NCBI RefSeq assembly: GCF_029855125.1
Contig: NZ_CP123229.1
Location: 1,364,001-1,428,000, forward strand
DNA: 64,000 nt
Source: Methylocapsa sp. D3K7
Lineage (GTDB): Bacteria; Pseudomonadota; Alphaproteobacteria; Rhizobiales; Beijerinckiaceae
Reading direction: 5' to 3'
The notes beneath the pieces are model-generated. The model made no database searches, had not been told where the DNA came from, and was given only the letters and a program-made list of their open reading frames with translations. The stretch's first letter is position 1. Each line of letters opens with the position of its first letter. This document shows, piece by piece, positions 56,520 through 64,000 of the stretch. The position numbers and the translations under genes were made by a program.

Positions 56520-56828
56520 ATGAACGGCCAAAATATTCGCATTCGCCTCAAGGCGTTCGATCATCGAATCCTCGATTCCTCGACAAAGGAAATCGTGTCC
56601 ACGGCGAAGCGGACGGGAGCGCATGTCCGCGGTCCCATTCCGCTGCCGACGAAGATCGAAAAGTTTACGGTCAACCGTTCGCCGCACGTCGATAAGAAGT
56701 CGCGCGAACAATTCGAAATCAGGACGCATAAGCGGGTTCTCGATATCGTCGATCCGACACCGCAGACGGTGGATGCATTGATGAAACTCGATCTCGCTGC
56801 CGGCGTCGACGTGGAAATCAAGCTTTAG
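56520..56828 (+). CDS. rpsJ: 30S ribosomal protein S10
   Basis: This 102-residue protein has [40 protein letters not shown] and [20 protein letters not shown]. It is also NusE, a partner in antitermination. It opens the S10 operon, 136 bp after tuf. Confidence 0.98.
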   Translation: MNGQNIRIRLKAFDHRILDSSTKEIVSTAKRTGAHVRGPIPLPTKIEKFTVNRSPHVDKKSREQFEIRTHKRVLDIVDPTPQTVDALMKLDLAAGVDVEIKL

Positions 56829-56904
56829 GCACTGCCTGGCTTGTTGAAATGAGAAATATCCCTGCCGGCCACCAGGCCAGCCGAGGGATCGTGAGGGAAT
56901 AAAC

Positions 56905-57630
56905 ATGCGATCAGGTGTCATCGCGCAAAAGCTCGGCATGACCCGCATCTTCACCGGTGCTGGTGAACATGTGCCGGTCACTGTGTTGAAGCTTGGCGGC
57001 TGTCAGGTCGTGGCCCACCGGACCAAGGATCGCAACGGCTACACGGCTGTTCAGCTTGGTATCGGCCGGGCGAAGGTGAAGAACGTTTCGAAAGCCGAGC
57101 GTGGCCGCTTCGCGGTCGCCACCGTCGAGCCGAAATTGAAGCTTGCCGAATTTCGCGTCGAGGAAGATTCCCTGCTTCCGGTGGGCGCTGAAATTACCGC
57201 GGATCATTTCGTCATCGGCCAGTTCGTCGATGTCACAGGGACGAGCACCGGCAAAGGCTTTGCCGGTCCGATGAAGCGGTGGAATTTCGGCGGCCTCCGC
57301 GCCACCCACGGCGTCTCGATTTCGCATCGGTCGCATGGTTCGACCGGCGGCCGTCAGGATCCCGGCAAGACCTTCAAGAACAAGAAAATGGCCGGTCATC
57401 TTGGTGCCGAACGCGTGACGACGTTGAATTTGCGGGTTGTGGAGCTTGATATCGATCGCGGGCTCATTCTTGTCGAAGGCGCGGTTCCCGGAACTTCGGG
57501 CAGTTGGATTTATGTGCGTGACGCGGTGAAAAAGGCGCTTCCAAAAGACGCGCCGAAGCCCGGTAAATATCGTATGGCGGACGCCGTTGCCAGTGGCGCG
57601 TCCGTGGAAGAAACGGGAGCCACCGCGTGA
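56905..57630 (+). CDS. rplC: 50S ribosomal protein L3
   Basis: This 241-residue protein starts [20 protein letters not shown] and contains [20 protein letters not shown] and [20 protein letters not shown] (the site of the methylated Gln). L3 nucleates large-subunit assembly. A short acidic tail extends the C-terminus. The stop overlaps the GTG start of rplD. Confidence 0.98.
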   Translation: MRSGVIAQKLGMTRIFTGAGEHVPVTVLKLGGCQVVAHRTKDRNGYTAVQLGIGRAKVKNVSKAERGRFAVATVEPKLKLAEFRVEEDSLLPVGAEITADHFVIGQFVDVTGTSTGKGFAGPMKRWNFGGLRATHGVSISHRSHGSTGGRQDPGKTFKNKKMAGHLGAERVTTLNLRVVELDIDRGLILVEGAVPGTSGSWIYVRDAVKKALPKDAPKPGKYRMADAVASGASVEETGATA

Positions 57631-58247
57631 AGATCGACATCACCAACTTTGACGGCGAAGCCGCCGGTTCGATTGACCTCGACGATGCCATTTTTGGCCT
57701 CGTGCCGCGTGAGGATTTGATTGCCCGCATGGTGCGCTATCAGCTGGCCAAACGCCGCGCTGGAACACATCAAACCCAAGGCCGCTCGGACATCGCGCGC
57801 ACGGGCAAGAAATTATACAAGCAGAAGGGCACGGGCTCGGCGCGGCACGGAGCGGCCAGCGCGCCGCAGTTTCGCGGCGGCGGGCGGGCGTTCGGCCCGG
57901 TCGTGCGGTCGCATGCGCATGATCTGCCGAAAAAGCTGCGCGCGCTCGCGCTCAAACATGCGCTTTCCGCCAAGGCCCAGGACGGCGCGATTATCGTGTG
58001 GTCCGAGGCGCGTGCCGAGGATTCCAAGACCAAAACGCTGAAGGAAAGTTTTGCCAAGCTTGGTTTGACCAATGCGTTGATCATCGATGGCGCAACCCCG
58101 GAAGCCAACTTCCGTCTCGCGGCGCGCAACATCCCGGAGATCGACGTCCTCCCTGTCCAGGGCATCAACGTCTATGACATTCTCCGCCGCAAAAAGCTGG
58201 TCTTGACCCAAGCGGCCATCGATGCATTGGGAGCGCGTTTCAAATGA
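57627..58247 (+). CDS. rplD: 50S ribosomal protein L4
   Basis: This 206-residue protein has the long loop [20 protein letters not shown] and [20 protein letters not shown]. It lines the exit tunnel. The GTG start at 57627 overlaps the rplC stop (GTGA), and its stop overlaps the rplW ATG, so all three are coupled. Confidence 0.97.
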   Translation: MKIDITNFDGEAAGSIDLDDAIFGLVPREDLIARMVRYQLAKRRAGTHQTQGRSDIARTGKKLYKQKGTGSARHGAASAPQFRGGGRAFGPVVRSHAHDLPKKLRALALKHALSAKAQDGAIIVWSEARAEDSKTKTLKESFAKLGLTNALIIDGATPEANFRLAARNIPEIDVLPVQGINVYDILRRKKLVLTQAAIDALGARFK

Positions 58248-58555
58248 GTACGGCAAAATTCGCGCACGACGCCACGCATTTCGACGTGATCATCTCCCCG
58301 GTCATTACCGAAAAGGCGACGATGGCGTCGGAGGCAAACCAGGTTGTTTTCAAGGTTCGCAAGACTGCGACAAAGCCCGAGATCAAAGTGGCGGTCGAGC
58401 GGCTTTTCGATGTTAAGGTGGACGCGGTCAATACGCTCGTCCGCAAGGGCAAGCGAAAGACCTTTAAGGGAACGCGCGGTGTGCAGTCCGACTTTAAGAA
58501 GGCAATCGTGACCCTCGCCGAGGGCCATAAGATCGATGTTACGACCGGGCTCTAA
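58244..58555 (+). CDS. rplW: 50S ribosomal protein L23
   Basis: This 103-residue protein contains [40 protein letters not shown] and a C-terminal [15 protein letters not shown]23 is the docking site for trigger factor and SRP at the tunnel exit. Confidence 0.97.
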   Translation: MSTAKFAHDATHFDVIISPVITEKATMASEANQVVFKVRKTATKPEIKVAVERLFDVKVDAVNTLVRKGKRKTFKGTRGVQSDFKKAIVTLAEGHKIDVTTGL

Positions 58556-58579
58556 GAATATGATGCGAGGAACGCGCCC

Positions 58580-59419
58580 ATGGCACTGAAATCATTCAAA
58601 CCCGTCACGCCGGGGCTGCGCCAGCTGGTCATCGTCGATCGCAGCGGCCTCTACAAGGGCAAACCCTTAAAGCAGCTGACCGAGGGCAAGAGCTCGAGCG
58701 GCGGGCGTAACAACAATGGCCGCATCACCGTCCGCTTCCGGGGTGGCGGTCACAAGCAAAGCTACCGGATCGTCGATTTCAAGCGGCGTAAGCTTGATAT
58801 TCCAGCGAAAGTCGAGCGGATCGAATATGATCCCAACCGGACCTCTTTCATTGCGCTCATCCGCTACGCCGATGGGGAGCTTTCCTATATCATCGCGCCG
58901 CAGCGCCTGGCGGTCGGCGACGAGGTCGTTTCCAGCATGCAGGCCGACGTCAAACCCGGCAATGCGATGGCCTTGGCCAATATCCCAGTCGGCACGATCG
59001 TCCACAACGTCGAAATGAAGATCGGCAAGGGCGGCGCCATGGCGCGCTCAGCCGGCACTTACACCCAAGTCGTTGGACGCGACGAAGGCTATGTGATTGT
59101 TCGTCTCAATTCTGGAGAGCAGCGGCTCATCCACGGCCAGTGTTTCGCAACCGTGGGCGCTGTCTCCAATCCCGATCACATGAATATTTCATTGGGAAAG
59201 GCCGGCCGTAGCCGCTGGCTCGGACGCAAGCCCCACAATCGCGGCGTGACCATGAACCCCGTCGATCATCCGCACGGCGGCGGCGAAGGCCGCACTTCCG
59301 GCGGCCGTCATCCCGTCACTCCCTGGGGCAAACCGACCAAGGGAAAAAAGACGCGCAGCAACAAATCCACAACCAAATTCATCGTGACCTCGCGTCACAA
59401 GAGCAAGAAGAAGGGCTGA
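58580..59419 (+). CDS. rplB: 50S ribosomal protein L2
   Basis: This 279-residue protein has [40 protein letters not shown] and [20 protein letters not shown], with the invariant His near the peptidyl-transferase centre. Confidence 0.98.
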   Translation: MALKSFKPVTPGLRQLVIVDRSGLYKGKPLKQLTEGKSSSGGRNNNGRITVRFRGGGHKQSYRIVDFKRRKLDIPAKVERIEYDPNRTSFIALIRYADGELSYIIAPQRLAVGDEVVSSMQADVKPGNAMALANIPVGTIVHNVEMKIGKGGAMARSAGTYTQVVGRDEGYVIVRLNSGEQRLIHGQCFATVGAVSNPDHMNISLGKAGRSRWLGRKPHNRGVTMNPVDHPHGGGEGRTSGGRHPVTPWGKPTKGKKTRSNKSTTKFIVTSRHKSKKKG

Positions 59420-59423
59420 TCCC

Positions 59424-59702
59424 ATGGCTCGGTCAATCTGGAAAGGCCCGTTCGTCGATGGTTATCTGCTTAAGAAGGCAGAGGCCTCCCGTAACTCAGG
59501 CCGGTCTGAAGTCATAAAAATCTGGAGCCGCAGGTCGACGATACTGCCGCAGTTCGTCGGCCTGACCTTCGGAGTTTATAATGGCCATAAACATATTCCG
59601 GTCTCCGTAACCGAAGATATGATTGGTCATAAATTCGGTGAATTTTCACCGACGCGAACCTTCCACGGTCATGCGGCCGATAAAAAAGCCAAACGAGGCT
59701 GA
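59424..59702 (+). CDS. rpsS: 30S ribosomal protein S19
   Basis: This 92-residue protein has [40 protein letters not shown] and [13 protein letters not shown]. It binds the head of 16S rRNA. It starts four bases after rplB. Confidence 0.97.
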   Translation: MARSIWKGPFVDGYLLKKAEASRNSGRSEVIKIWSRRSTILPQFVGLTFGVYNGHKHIPVSVTEDMIGHKFGEFSPTRTFHGHAADKKAKRG

Positions 59703-59716
59703 GAGAGACCTAAGTC

Positions 59717-60106
59717 ATGGCCAAGGAAAAAGCGCCGCGCGCGCTCAAGGACAATGAAGCGAAGGCGGTTGCCCGCATGCTGCGGGTCAGCCCGCAGAAG
59801 CTCAACCTTCTTGCGCAGTTGATCCGTGGCAAGAAAGTGGAGACGGCGCTTGCCGATCTCGAATTTTCGCGCAAGCGAAGCGCATTTGACGTGAAAAAGA
59901 CCTTGGAGAGCGCGATTGCCAATGCCGAGAACAACCACAATCTCGATGTCGACGACCTTGTCGTTGCCGCGGCTTTTGTCGGCAACGGAATGGTGCTGAA
60001 GCGCTTCAGCGCCCGCGCACGGGGCCGTTCCGGCCGCATCCATAAGCCTTTCGCGCATTTGACGATCGTCGTGCGCGAAGCCGGCGCCGCCGCGTCTCAG
60101 GCCTGA
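59717..60106 (+). CDS. rplV: 50S ribosomal protein L22
   Basis: This 129-residue protein has [20 protein letters not shown], the beta-hairpin region [20 protein letters not shown] and TIVVREA. Its hairpin narrows the exit tunnel. Confidence 0.97.
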   Translation: MAKEKAPRALKDNEAKAVARMLRVSPQKLNLLAQLIRGKKVETALADLEFSRKRSAFDVKKTLESAIANAENNHNLDVDDLVVAAAFVGNGMVLKRFSARARGRSGRIHKPFAHLTIVVREAGAAASQA

Positions 60107-60116
60107 GGAGAAAACG

Positions 60117-60839
60117 ATGGGACAGAAAGTCAATCCAATCGGCCTGCGGCTCGGCATCAACCGGACCTGGGATTCGCGCTGGTTCGCCGACAGGGCCGAA
60201 TATAGCAAGCTGCTACACGAAGACATGGCGATTCGCGCGGTGCTGGTGAAAACCTTAAAGCAGGCAGCGATTTCGAAGATCATCATCGAGCGGCCGCATA
60301 AGAAGTGCCGCGTGACGATCCATTCGGCGCGCCCCGGGGTCGTAATCGGCAAGAAGGGCGCGGATATCGACAAGATCCGCAAACTCGTCGCGAAGATGAC
60401 GGAATCCGAAGTCCTCATCAACATCGTTGAGGTGCGCAAACCGGAGGTCGACGCAACACTCGTCGCCGATTCGATCGCCCAGCAACTCGAACGCCGTGTG
60501 GCCTTCCGCCGGGCGATGAAACGGGCCGTGCAATCGGCGATCCGGCTCGGCGCCGAAGGCATCCGGATCAATTGCTCGGGCCGTCTTGGCGGTGCTGAAA
60601 TCGCACGGCTTGAATGGTATCGCGAAGGCCGCGTGCCTTTGCATACTTTGCGTGCCGACGTCGATTACGGCACTGCGACGGCGCATACGGCCTATGGCAC
60701 TTGCGGGATCAAGGTCTGGATCTTCAAAGGTGAAATTCTTGAGCATGATCCCATGGCGCAAGACAAGAAAATGGCAGAACAAGATCATTCCGGCAGCGGC
60801 GGCGGTGAACGGCGTCGCCGTGACCGCGATGCCGCCTGA
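60117..60839 (+). CDS. rpsC: 30S ribosomal protein S3
   Basis: This 240-residue protein has [20 protein letters not shown], the KH-domain loop [20 protein letters not shown] and [21 protein letters not shown] polar tail ([18 protein letters not shown]) closes it. S3 forms the mRNA entry helicase site with S4 and S5. Confidence 0.98.
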   Translation: MGQKVNPIGLRLGINRTWDSRWFADRAEYSKLLHEDMAIRAVLVKTLKQAAISKIIIERPHKKCRVTIHSARPGVVIGKKGADIDKIRKLVAKMTESEVLINIVEVRKPEVDATLVADSIAQQLERRVAFRRAMKRAVQSAIRLGAEGIRINCSGRLGGAEIARLEWYREGRVPLHTLRADVDYGTATAHTAYGTCGIKVWIFKGEILEHDPMAQDKKMAEQDHSGSGGGERRRRDRDAA

Positions 60840-60871
60840 CCTCGCCCTCGCGCTAAATTAGAGTTTGAACC

Positions 60872-61285
60872 ATGTTGCAACCGAAGCGAACAAAATTCCG
60901 GAAAGCCTTCAAGGGCCGCATTCGCGGTGCCTCGAAAGCAGGCTTTGAACTGAATTTCGGTCAGTTCGGTCTGAAAGCACTTGAGCCGGAGCGGATCACC
61001 GCGCGCCAAATCGAGGCCGCGCGGCGTGCGTTAACGCGCCATATGCGCCGCGCCGGACGCGTCTGGATCCGGATTTTCCCGGATGTTCCTGTCTCGAAAA
61101 AGCCAACGGAAGTCCGCATGGGCAAGGGCAAGGGCGCGCCTGAGTTCTGGGCGTGCAGGGTCGCGCCGGGGCGTATCATGTTCGAGCTAGACGGCGTCCC
61201 GCCCATTGTCGCGCGGGAGGCGCTTTTGCTGGCCGCCGCGAAGCTTCCAATCAAGACACGTTTCATCGAACGGATTGTCGAGTAA
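60872..61285 (+). CDS. rplP: 50S ribosomal protein L16
   Basis: This 137-residue protein has [60 protein letters not shown] and [17 protein letters not shown]. It helps to position the acceptor end of tRNA. Confidence 0.98.
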   Translation: MLQPKRTKFRKAFKGRIRGASKAGFELNFGQFGLKALEPERITARQIEAARRALTRHMRRAGRVWIRIFPDVPVSKKPTEVRMGKGKGAPEFWACRVAPGRIMFELDGVPPIVAREALLLAAAKLPIKTRFIERIVE

Positions 61286-61298
61286 GGGAGGCGTGGCC

Positions 61299-61505
61299 AT
61301 GAAACAGAAGCAGCGTTTGTCCGATCTCAAGGTGATGTCCAAGGATCAGCTTGAGCAGGAATTTTTGAATCTGAAGAAAGAGCAGTTCAATCTGCGCTTT
61401 CAGCGCGCCACCGGACAGCTCGAAAATACCGCGCGGGTGCGGGTCGTGCGCCGCGATATCGCGAGAATCAAGTCACTTGCCGCGCAGCAAACGGCAAAAG
61501 CCTAA
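61299..61505 (+). CDS. rpmC: 50S ribosomal protein L29
   Basis: This 68-residue helical protein contains [40 protein letters not shown] and [17 protein letters not shown] 61299 follows a GGGAGG box; a GTG six bases upstream is also possible. Confidence 0.96.
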   Translation: MKQKQRLSDLKVMSKDQLEQEFLNLKKEQFNLRFQRATGQLENTARVRVVRRDIARIKSLAAQQTAKA

Positions 61506-61562
61506 CATTGGAAATTTGGAAATCTAACGCAATCGCTTGTGTTGAAAGACGGATTGAAGATC

Positions 61563-61802
61563 ATGCCGAAGCGAATTCTCCAAGGCGTCGTTGTCAGCGA
61601 CAAGCAGGACAAGACGGTCGTCGTCAAAGTCGAGCGGCGTTTTACGCATCCGCTGTTGAAAAAGACGGTGCGGCGGTCAAAGAATTATCACGCGCATGAC
61701 GAGGTCAAGGCCTACAAGGTCGGAGACACGGTATCGATCGAGGAGACGAAACCGATCTCGAAGCTGAAGCGCTGGATTGTTGTCAGCGCCGCAGCGAAAT
61801 AA
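61563..61802 (+). CDS. rpsQ: 30S ribosomal protein S17
   Basis: This 79-residue protein has [58 protein letters not shown] and [14 protein letters not shown] 61563 is the family start; the frame is open 24 bases further upstream. Confidence 0.97.
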   Translation: MPKRILQGVVVSDKQDKTVVVKVERRFTHPLLKKTVRRSKNYHAHDEVKAYKVGDTVSIEETKPISKLKRWIVVSAAAK

Positions 61803-61898
61803 CGGTTGAATCGTGGGGAGGCGAAGAGCCTCCCGGCCCACGAAGTCCGGCTGGCTGTGCCGCCACTGGAAACCGTCTGGGAAGAAAGGTTTAAGACG

Positions 61899-62267
61899 AT
61901 GATACAGATGCAAACCAACCTCGACGTCGCCGACAACTCCGGCGCGCGCCGCGTGATGTGTATCAAGGTGCTTGGCGGTTCGAAGCGCAAATACGCGGGT
62001 GTCGGCGACATTATTGTCGTGTCGATCAAGGAGGCGATTCCGCGCGGGCGTGTCAAAAAGGGCGACGTCATGAAGGCGGTCGTCGTGCGCACCGCCAAGG
62101 ACATCAAACGCGCCGATGGTTCGGTCATCCGCTTCGATTCGAACGCGGCGGTTTTGATCAACAACCAGTCGGAACCGGTCGGCACCCGCATTTTTGGTCC
62201 CGTGCCGCGCGAATTGCGCGCCAGGAACCAGATGAAAATCATTTCGCTTGCGCCAGAGGTGTTGTGA
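61899..62267 (+). CDS. rplN: 50S ribosomal protein L14
   Basis: This 122-residue protein has [40 protein letters not shown] and [20 protein letters not shown]. Its stop overlaps the rplX ATG by one base. The 96 bases before it, after rpsQ, hold no gene. Confidence 0.98.
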   Translation: MIQMQTNLDVADNSGARRVMCIKVLGGSKRKYAGVGDIIVVSIKEAIPRGRVKKGDVMKAVVVRTAKDIKRADGSVIRFDSNAAVLINNQSEPVGTRIFGPVPRELRARNQMKIISLAPEVL

Positions 62268-62584
62268 TGGCGGCAAAAATCAAAAAAGGCGACCGTGTCG
62301 TGGTCCTCACCGGGCGCGACAAGGGCCGTTCGGGAGACGTTCTCTCGGTCAAGCCCAAAGAAGAACGGGCGATCGTGCGCGGAATCAACACCGTGAAACG
62401 TCACCAGAAGCAAACCGCCAGCCAGGAAGCGGGGATCGTCACCAAGGAGGCCCCGATCCACTTGTCGAACCTCGCGATCGCCGATCCGAAGAATGGCAAG
62501 CCGACCCGTGTGGGATTCAAGATTTTGGATGATGGACGCAAGGTCCGTTACGCCAAGCGCTCCGGAGAATTGATCGATGGCTGA
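62267..62584 (+). CDS. rplX: 50S ribosomal protein L24
   Basis: This 105-residue KOW-domain protein has [20 protein letters not shown] and [20 protein letters not shown]. It is an early assembly protein. It overlaps rplE by eight bases. Confidence 0.97.
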   Translation: MAAKIKKGDRVVVLTGRDKGRSGDVLSVKPKEERAIVRGINTVKRHQKQTASQEAGIVTKEAPIHLSNLAIADPKNGKPTRVGFKILDDGRKVRYAKRSGELIDG

Positions 62585-63293
62585 GTCGAAGACAGGCAAG
62601 GGCGGCGCCAAGGGCGCGGGCAAACCCGCTGCCAAGGACGCCGCCAAGGAAGCGCCGAAGGCTGCTAGCAAGGCTAAGAAACCGCCGCGCGAGGACGCTG
62701 GAGTGTCAGGGGCTGCGGGCACAGCGGAATCCTTCGCGCCGCCGGCGGACTATGCGCCTCGGCTTAAGAAACATTACGAAGAGGTCGTGCGGCCGCGGCT
62801 CATCGAGCAATTTGGTTATAAAAACCGTTTCGAAGTGCCCGGCATCGAAAAGATTGTGCTCAACATGGGCGTCGGCGAAGCGGTGAACGACACCAAGAAG
62901 GTCACCCTTGCGGCGGCGGATCTTGCCCTGATTGCCGGCCAGAAGCCGGTTATTACCCATGCCCGCAAGGCGATCGCGACATTCAAGGTGCGCGAAAACA
63001 TGCCAATCGGCGCAAAGGTGACTTTGCGCAAGACTCGCATGTACGAGTTTCTCGACCGCCTGATCACGATTGCCCTGCCGAGGGTCCGGGATTTTCGCGG
63101 CCTCAACCCGAAGAGTTTCGATGGCCATGGCAACTATGCCATGGGGATCAAGGAACATATCGTGTTCCCCGAAATCGACTACGATAAGACCGAAAGCATA
63201 TTGGGTCTCGACGTCATCGTTTGCACGACGGCGAAATCCGACGATGAGGCGCGCGCCCTGCTGGGCGCCTTCAACTTCCCGTTCCGGCAGTGA
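62577..63293 (+). CDS. rplE: 50S ribosomal protein L5 with N-terminal extension
   Basis: This 238-residue protein is about 55 residues longer than usual L5. The first 55 or so residues are Lys/Ala/Gly-rich and probably disordered ([20 protein letters not shown]). The normal protein then follows ([60 protein letters not shown]). L5 binds 5S rRNA and contacts the small-subunit head. The start within rplX, before its stop, is the only ATG near the extension. Confidence 0.96.
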   Translation: MAESKTGKGGAKGAGKPAAKDAAKEAPKAASKAKKPPREDAGVSGAAGTAESFAPPADYAPRLKKHYEEVVRPRLIEQFGYKNRFEVPGIEKIVLNMGVGEAVNDTKKVTLAAADLALIAGQKPVITHARKAIATFKVRENMPIGAKVTLRKTRMYEFLDRLITIALPRVRDFRGLNPKSFDGHGNYAMGIKEHIVFPEIDYDKTESILGLDVIVCTTAKSDDEARALLGAFNFPFRQ

Positions 63294-63334
63294 AACCGGT
63301 GTGTTTCAAACGCGGACACCAGAGGTAAAGATTT

Positions 63335-63640
63335 ATGGCCAAGAAAAGCTCGATTGAAAAAAACAATCATCGTATGAAGCTGGTCAAGCAATATGCGGGC
63401 CGTCGCCGGCGCTTGAAAACCCTCGCGAACAACGAGGCCTTGACCATGGAGGAGCGCTTCGCGGCGCGCCTTAAGCTTTCCGAATTGCCGCGGAATTCCT
63501 CCGCTGGGCGAATCCGCAACCGTTGCGAAGTCAGCGGCCGGCCGCGCGGCTTTACCGGCAAAATGCGACTGTCACGCATCGCGCTGCGGGAATTGGGCTC
63601 GAAGGGCCTGATCCCCGGCCTCGTCAAGTCCAGCTGGTAG
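63335..63640 (+). CDS. rpsN: 30S ribosomal protein S14
   Basis: This 101-residue protein has [20 protein letters not shown] and [20 protein letters not shown]. It is of the long, zinc-free type because the CxxC pairs are missing. Confidence 0.97.
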   Translation: MAKKSSIEKNNHRMKLVKQYAGRRRRLKTLANNEALTMEERFAARLKLSELPRNSSAGRIRNRCEVSGRPRGFTGKMRLSRIALRELGSKGLIPGLVKSSW

Positions 63641-63650
63641 GAGGCGGATC

Positions 63651-64000
63651 ATGTCCATGAACGATCCGCTAGGTGACATGCTCACCCGCATCCGCAATGC
63701 GCAAATGCGCCGTAAGGGCAAGGTGCAGACGCCAGGATCGCGTCTGCGCGCACATGTGCTCGACGTCTTGCAGTCGGAAGGTTATATTCGCGGTTATTCG
63801 ACGACCGAATATGGCAATGGCCGCACCGAATTTGAAATCGAATTGAAATATTCGGACGGCACGCCGGTCATTCGCGAAATCGAGCGTGTGTCGAAGCCGG
63901 GACGCCGTGTCTATGCGGCGGTCGATGCCATGCCGCGTGTCGCGAACGGTTTGGGCGTGACCATCGTTTCCACCTCGAAAGGGGTCATGGCGGATCATGC
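63651..64000 (+). CDS. rpsH: 30S ribosomal protein S8 (3' end outside window)
   Basis: From ATG 63651, with a GGAGG box, the frame is open to the window edge. It gives [40 protein letters not shown] and [15 protein letters not shown]. About 116 of roughly 132 residues are present. S8 binds the central domain of 16S rRNA and, in many bacteria, represses the spc operon. Confidence 0.96.
   Translation, partial: MSMNDPLGDMLTRIRNAQMRRKGKVQTPGSRLRAHVLDVLQSEGYIRGYSTTEYGNGRTEFEIELKYSDGTPVIREIERVSKPGRRVYAAVDAMPRVANGLGVTIVSTSKGVMADH

Overview
The window looks like chromosomal DNA of a GC-rich alphaproteobacterium of the order Hyphomicrobiales, probably close to Beijerinckiaceae. The evidence is the str-S10 ribosomal gene order, the rpmH-rnpA-yidC-engB block, the argB/HAD/dapD trio, DUF2125 and DUF2232 genes, a Porin_2-type porin and a NasT/NasS nitrate sensor pair. 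The family name is inference from gene content only.

Left end (1-9.67 kb): an eroded accessory region that stops at a tRNA-Ser(GCU) gene. It holds a decayed TonB-dependent receptor beside a PepSY-type membrane gene and a broken PepSY copy, two small exported or membrane proteins, an IS3 element cut off inside orfB and fused in frame to an extensin-like (M15-type) gene, a twice-frameshifted four-helix copper-storage protein gene, an intact three-domain ligD, and the last 60 or so codons of a tyrosine integrase that end 4 bp from the tRNA 3' end. This is the pattern of an old island at a tRNA.

Middle (10-34.8 kb): mainly housekeeping genes. They are a porin, a J-domain protein, a phosphopantetheinyl transferase, a 5'-nucleotidase-like phosphoesterase, argB-HAD-dapD (arginine and lysine synthesis), chorismate mutase-hisC-tyrC (aromatic amino acids), DUF2125, pyruvate carboxylase, a Wzx-like flippase, a YkgJ-type cysteine cluster protein, rpsF-rpsR-DUF2232-rplI, and engB-yidC-rnpA-rpmH on the minus strand.

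Nitrate block (35-47.5 kb): the most coherent system in the window. nasT-nasS (sensor and antiterminator) precede a seven-gene operon: nrtABC (uptake), an NAD(P)H/FAD oxidoreductase, a siroheme nitrite reductase, a CysJ-like FAD/NADP diaphorase carrying its own [4Fe-4S] domain, and a molybdenum nitrate reductase with a C-terminal [2Fe-2S] BFD domain. The nrtA leader carries a textbook sigma-54 promoter, an ANTAR-type hexaloop hairpin and an intrinsic terminator just before the ribosome binding site. This predicts double control, by nitrogen status (NtrC/RpoN) and by nitrate (NasS/NasT antitermination).

Right end (47.6-64 kb): hisN, an unrecognised short ORF, a secreted catalase-like protein beside a secreted caspase-fold protein, and then the str-S10-spc ribosomal run rpsL to rpsH, which leaves the window inside rpsH.
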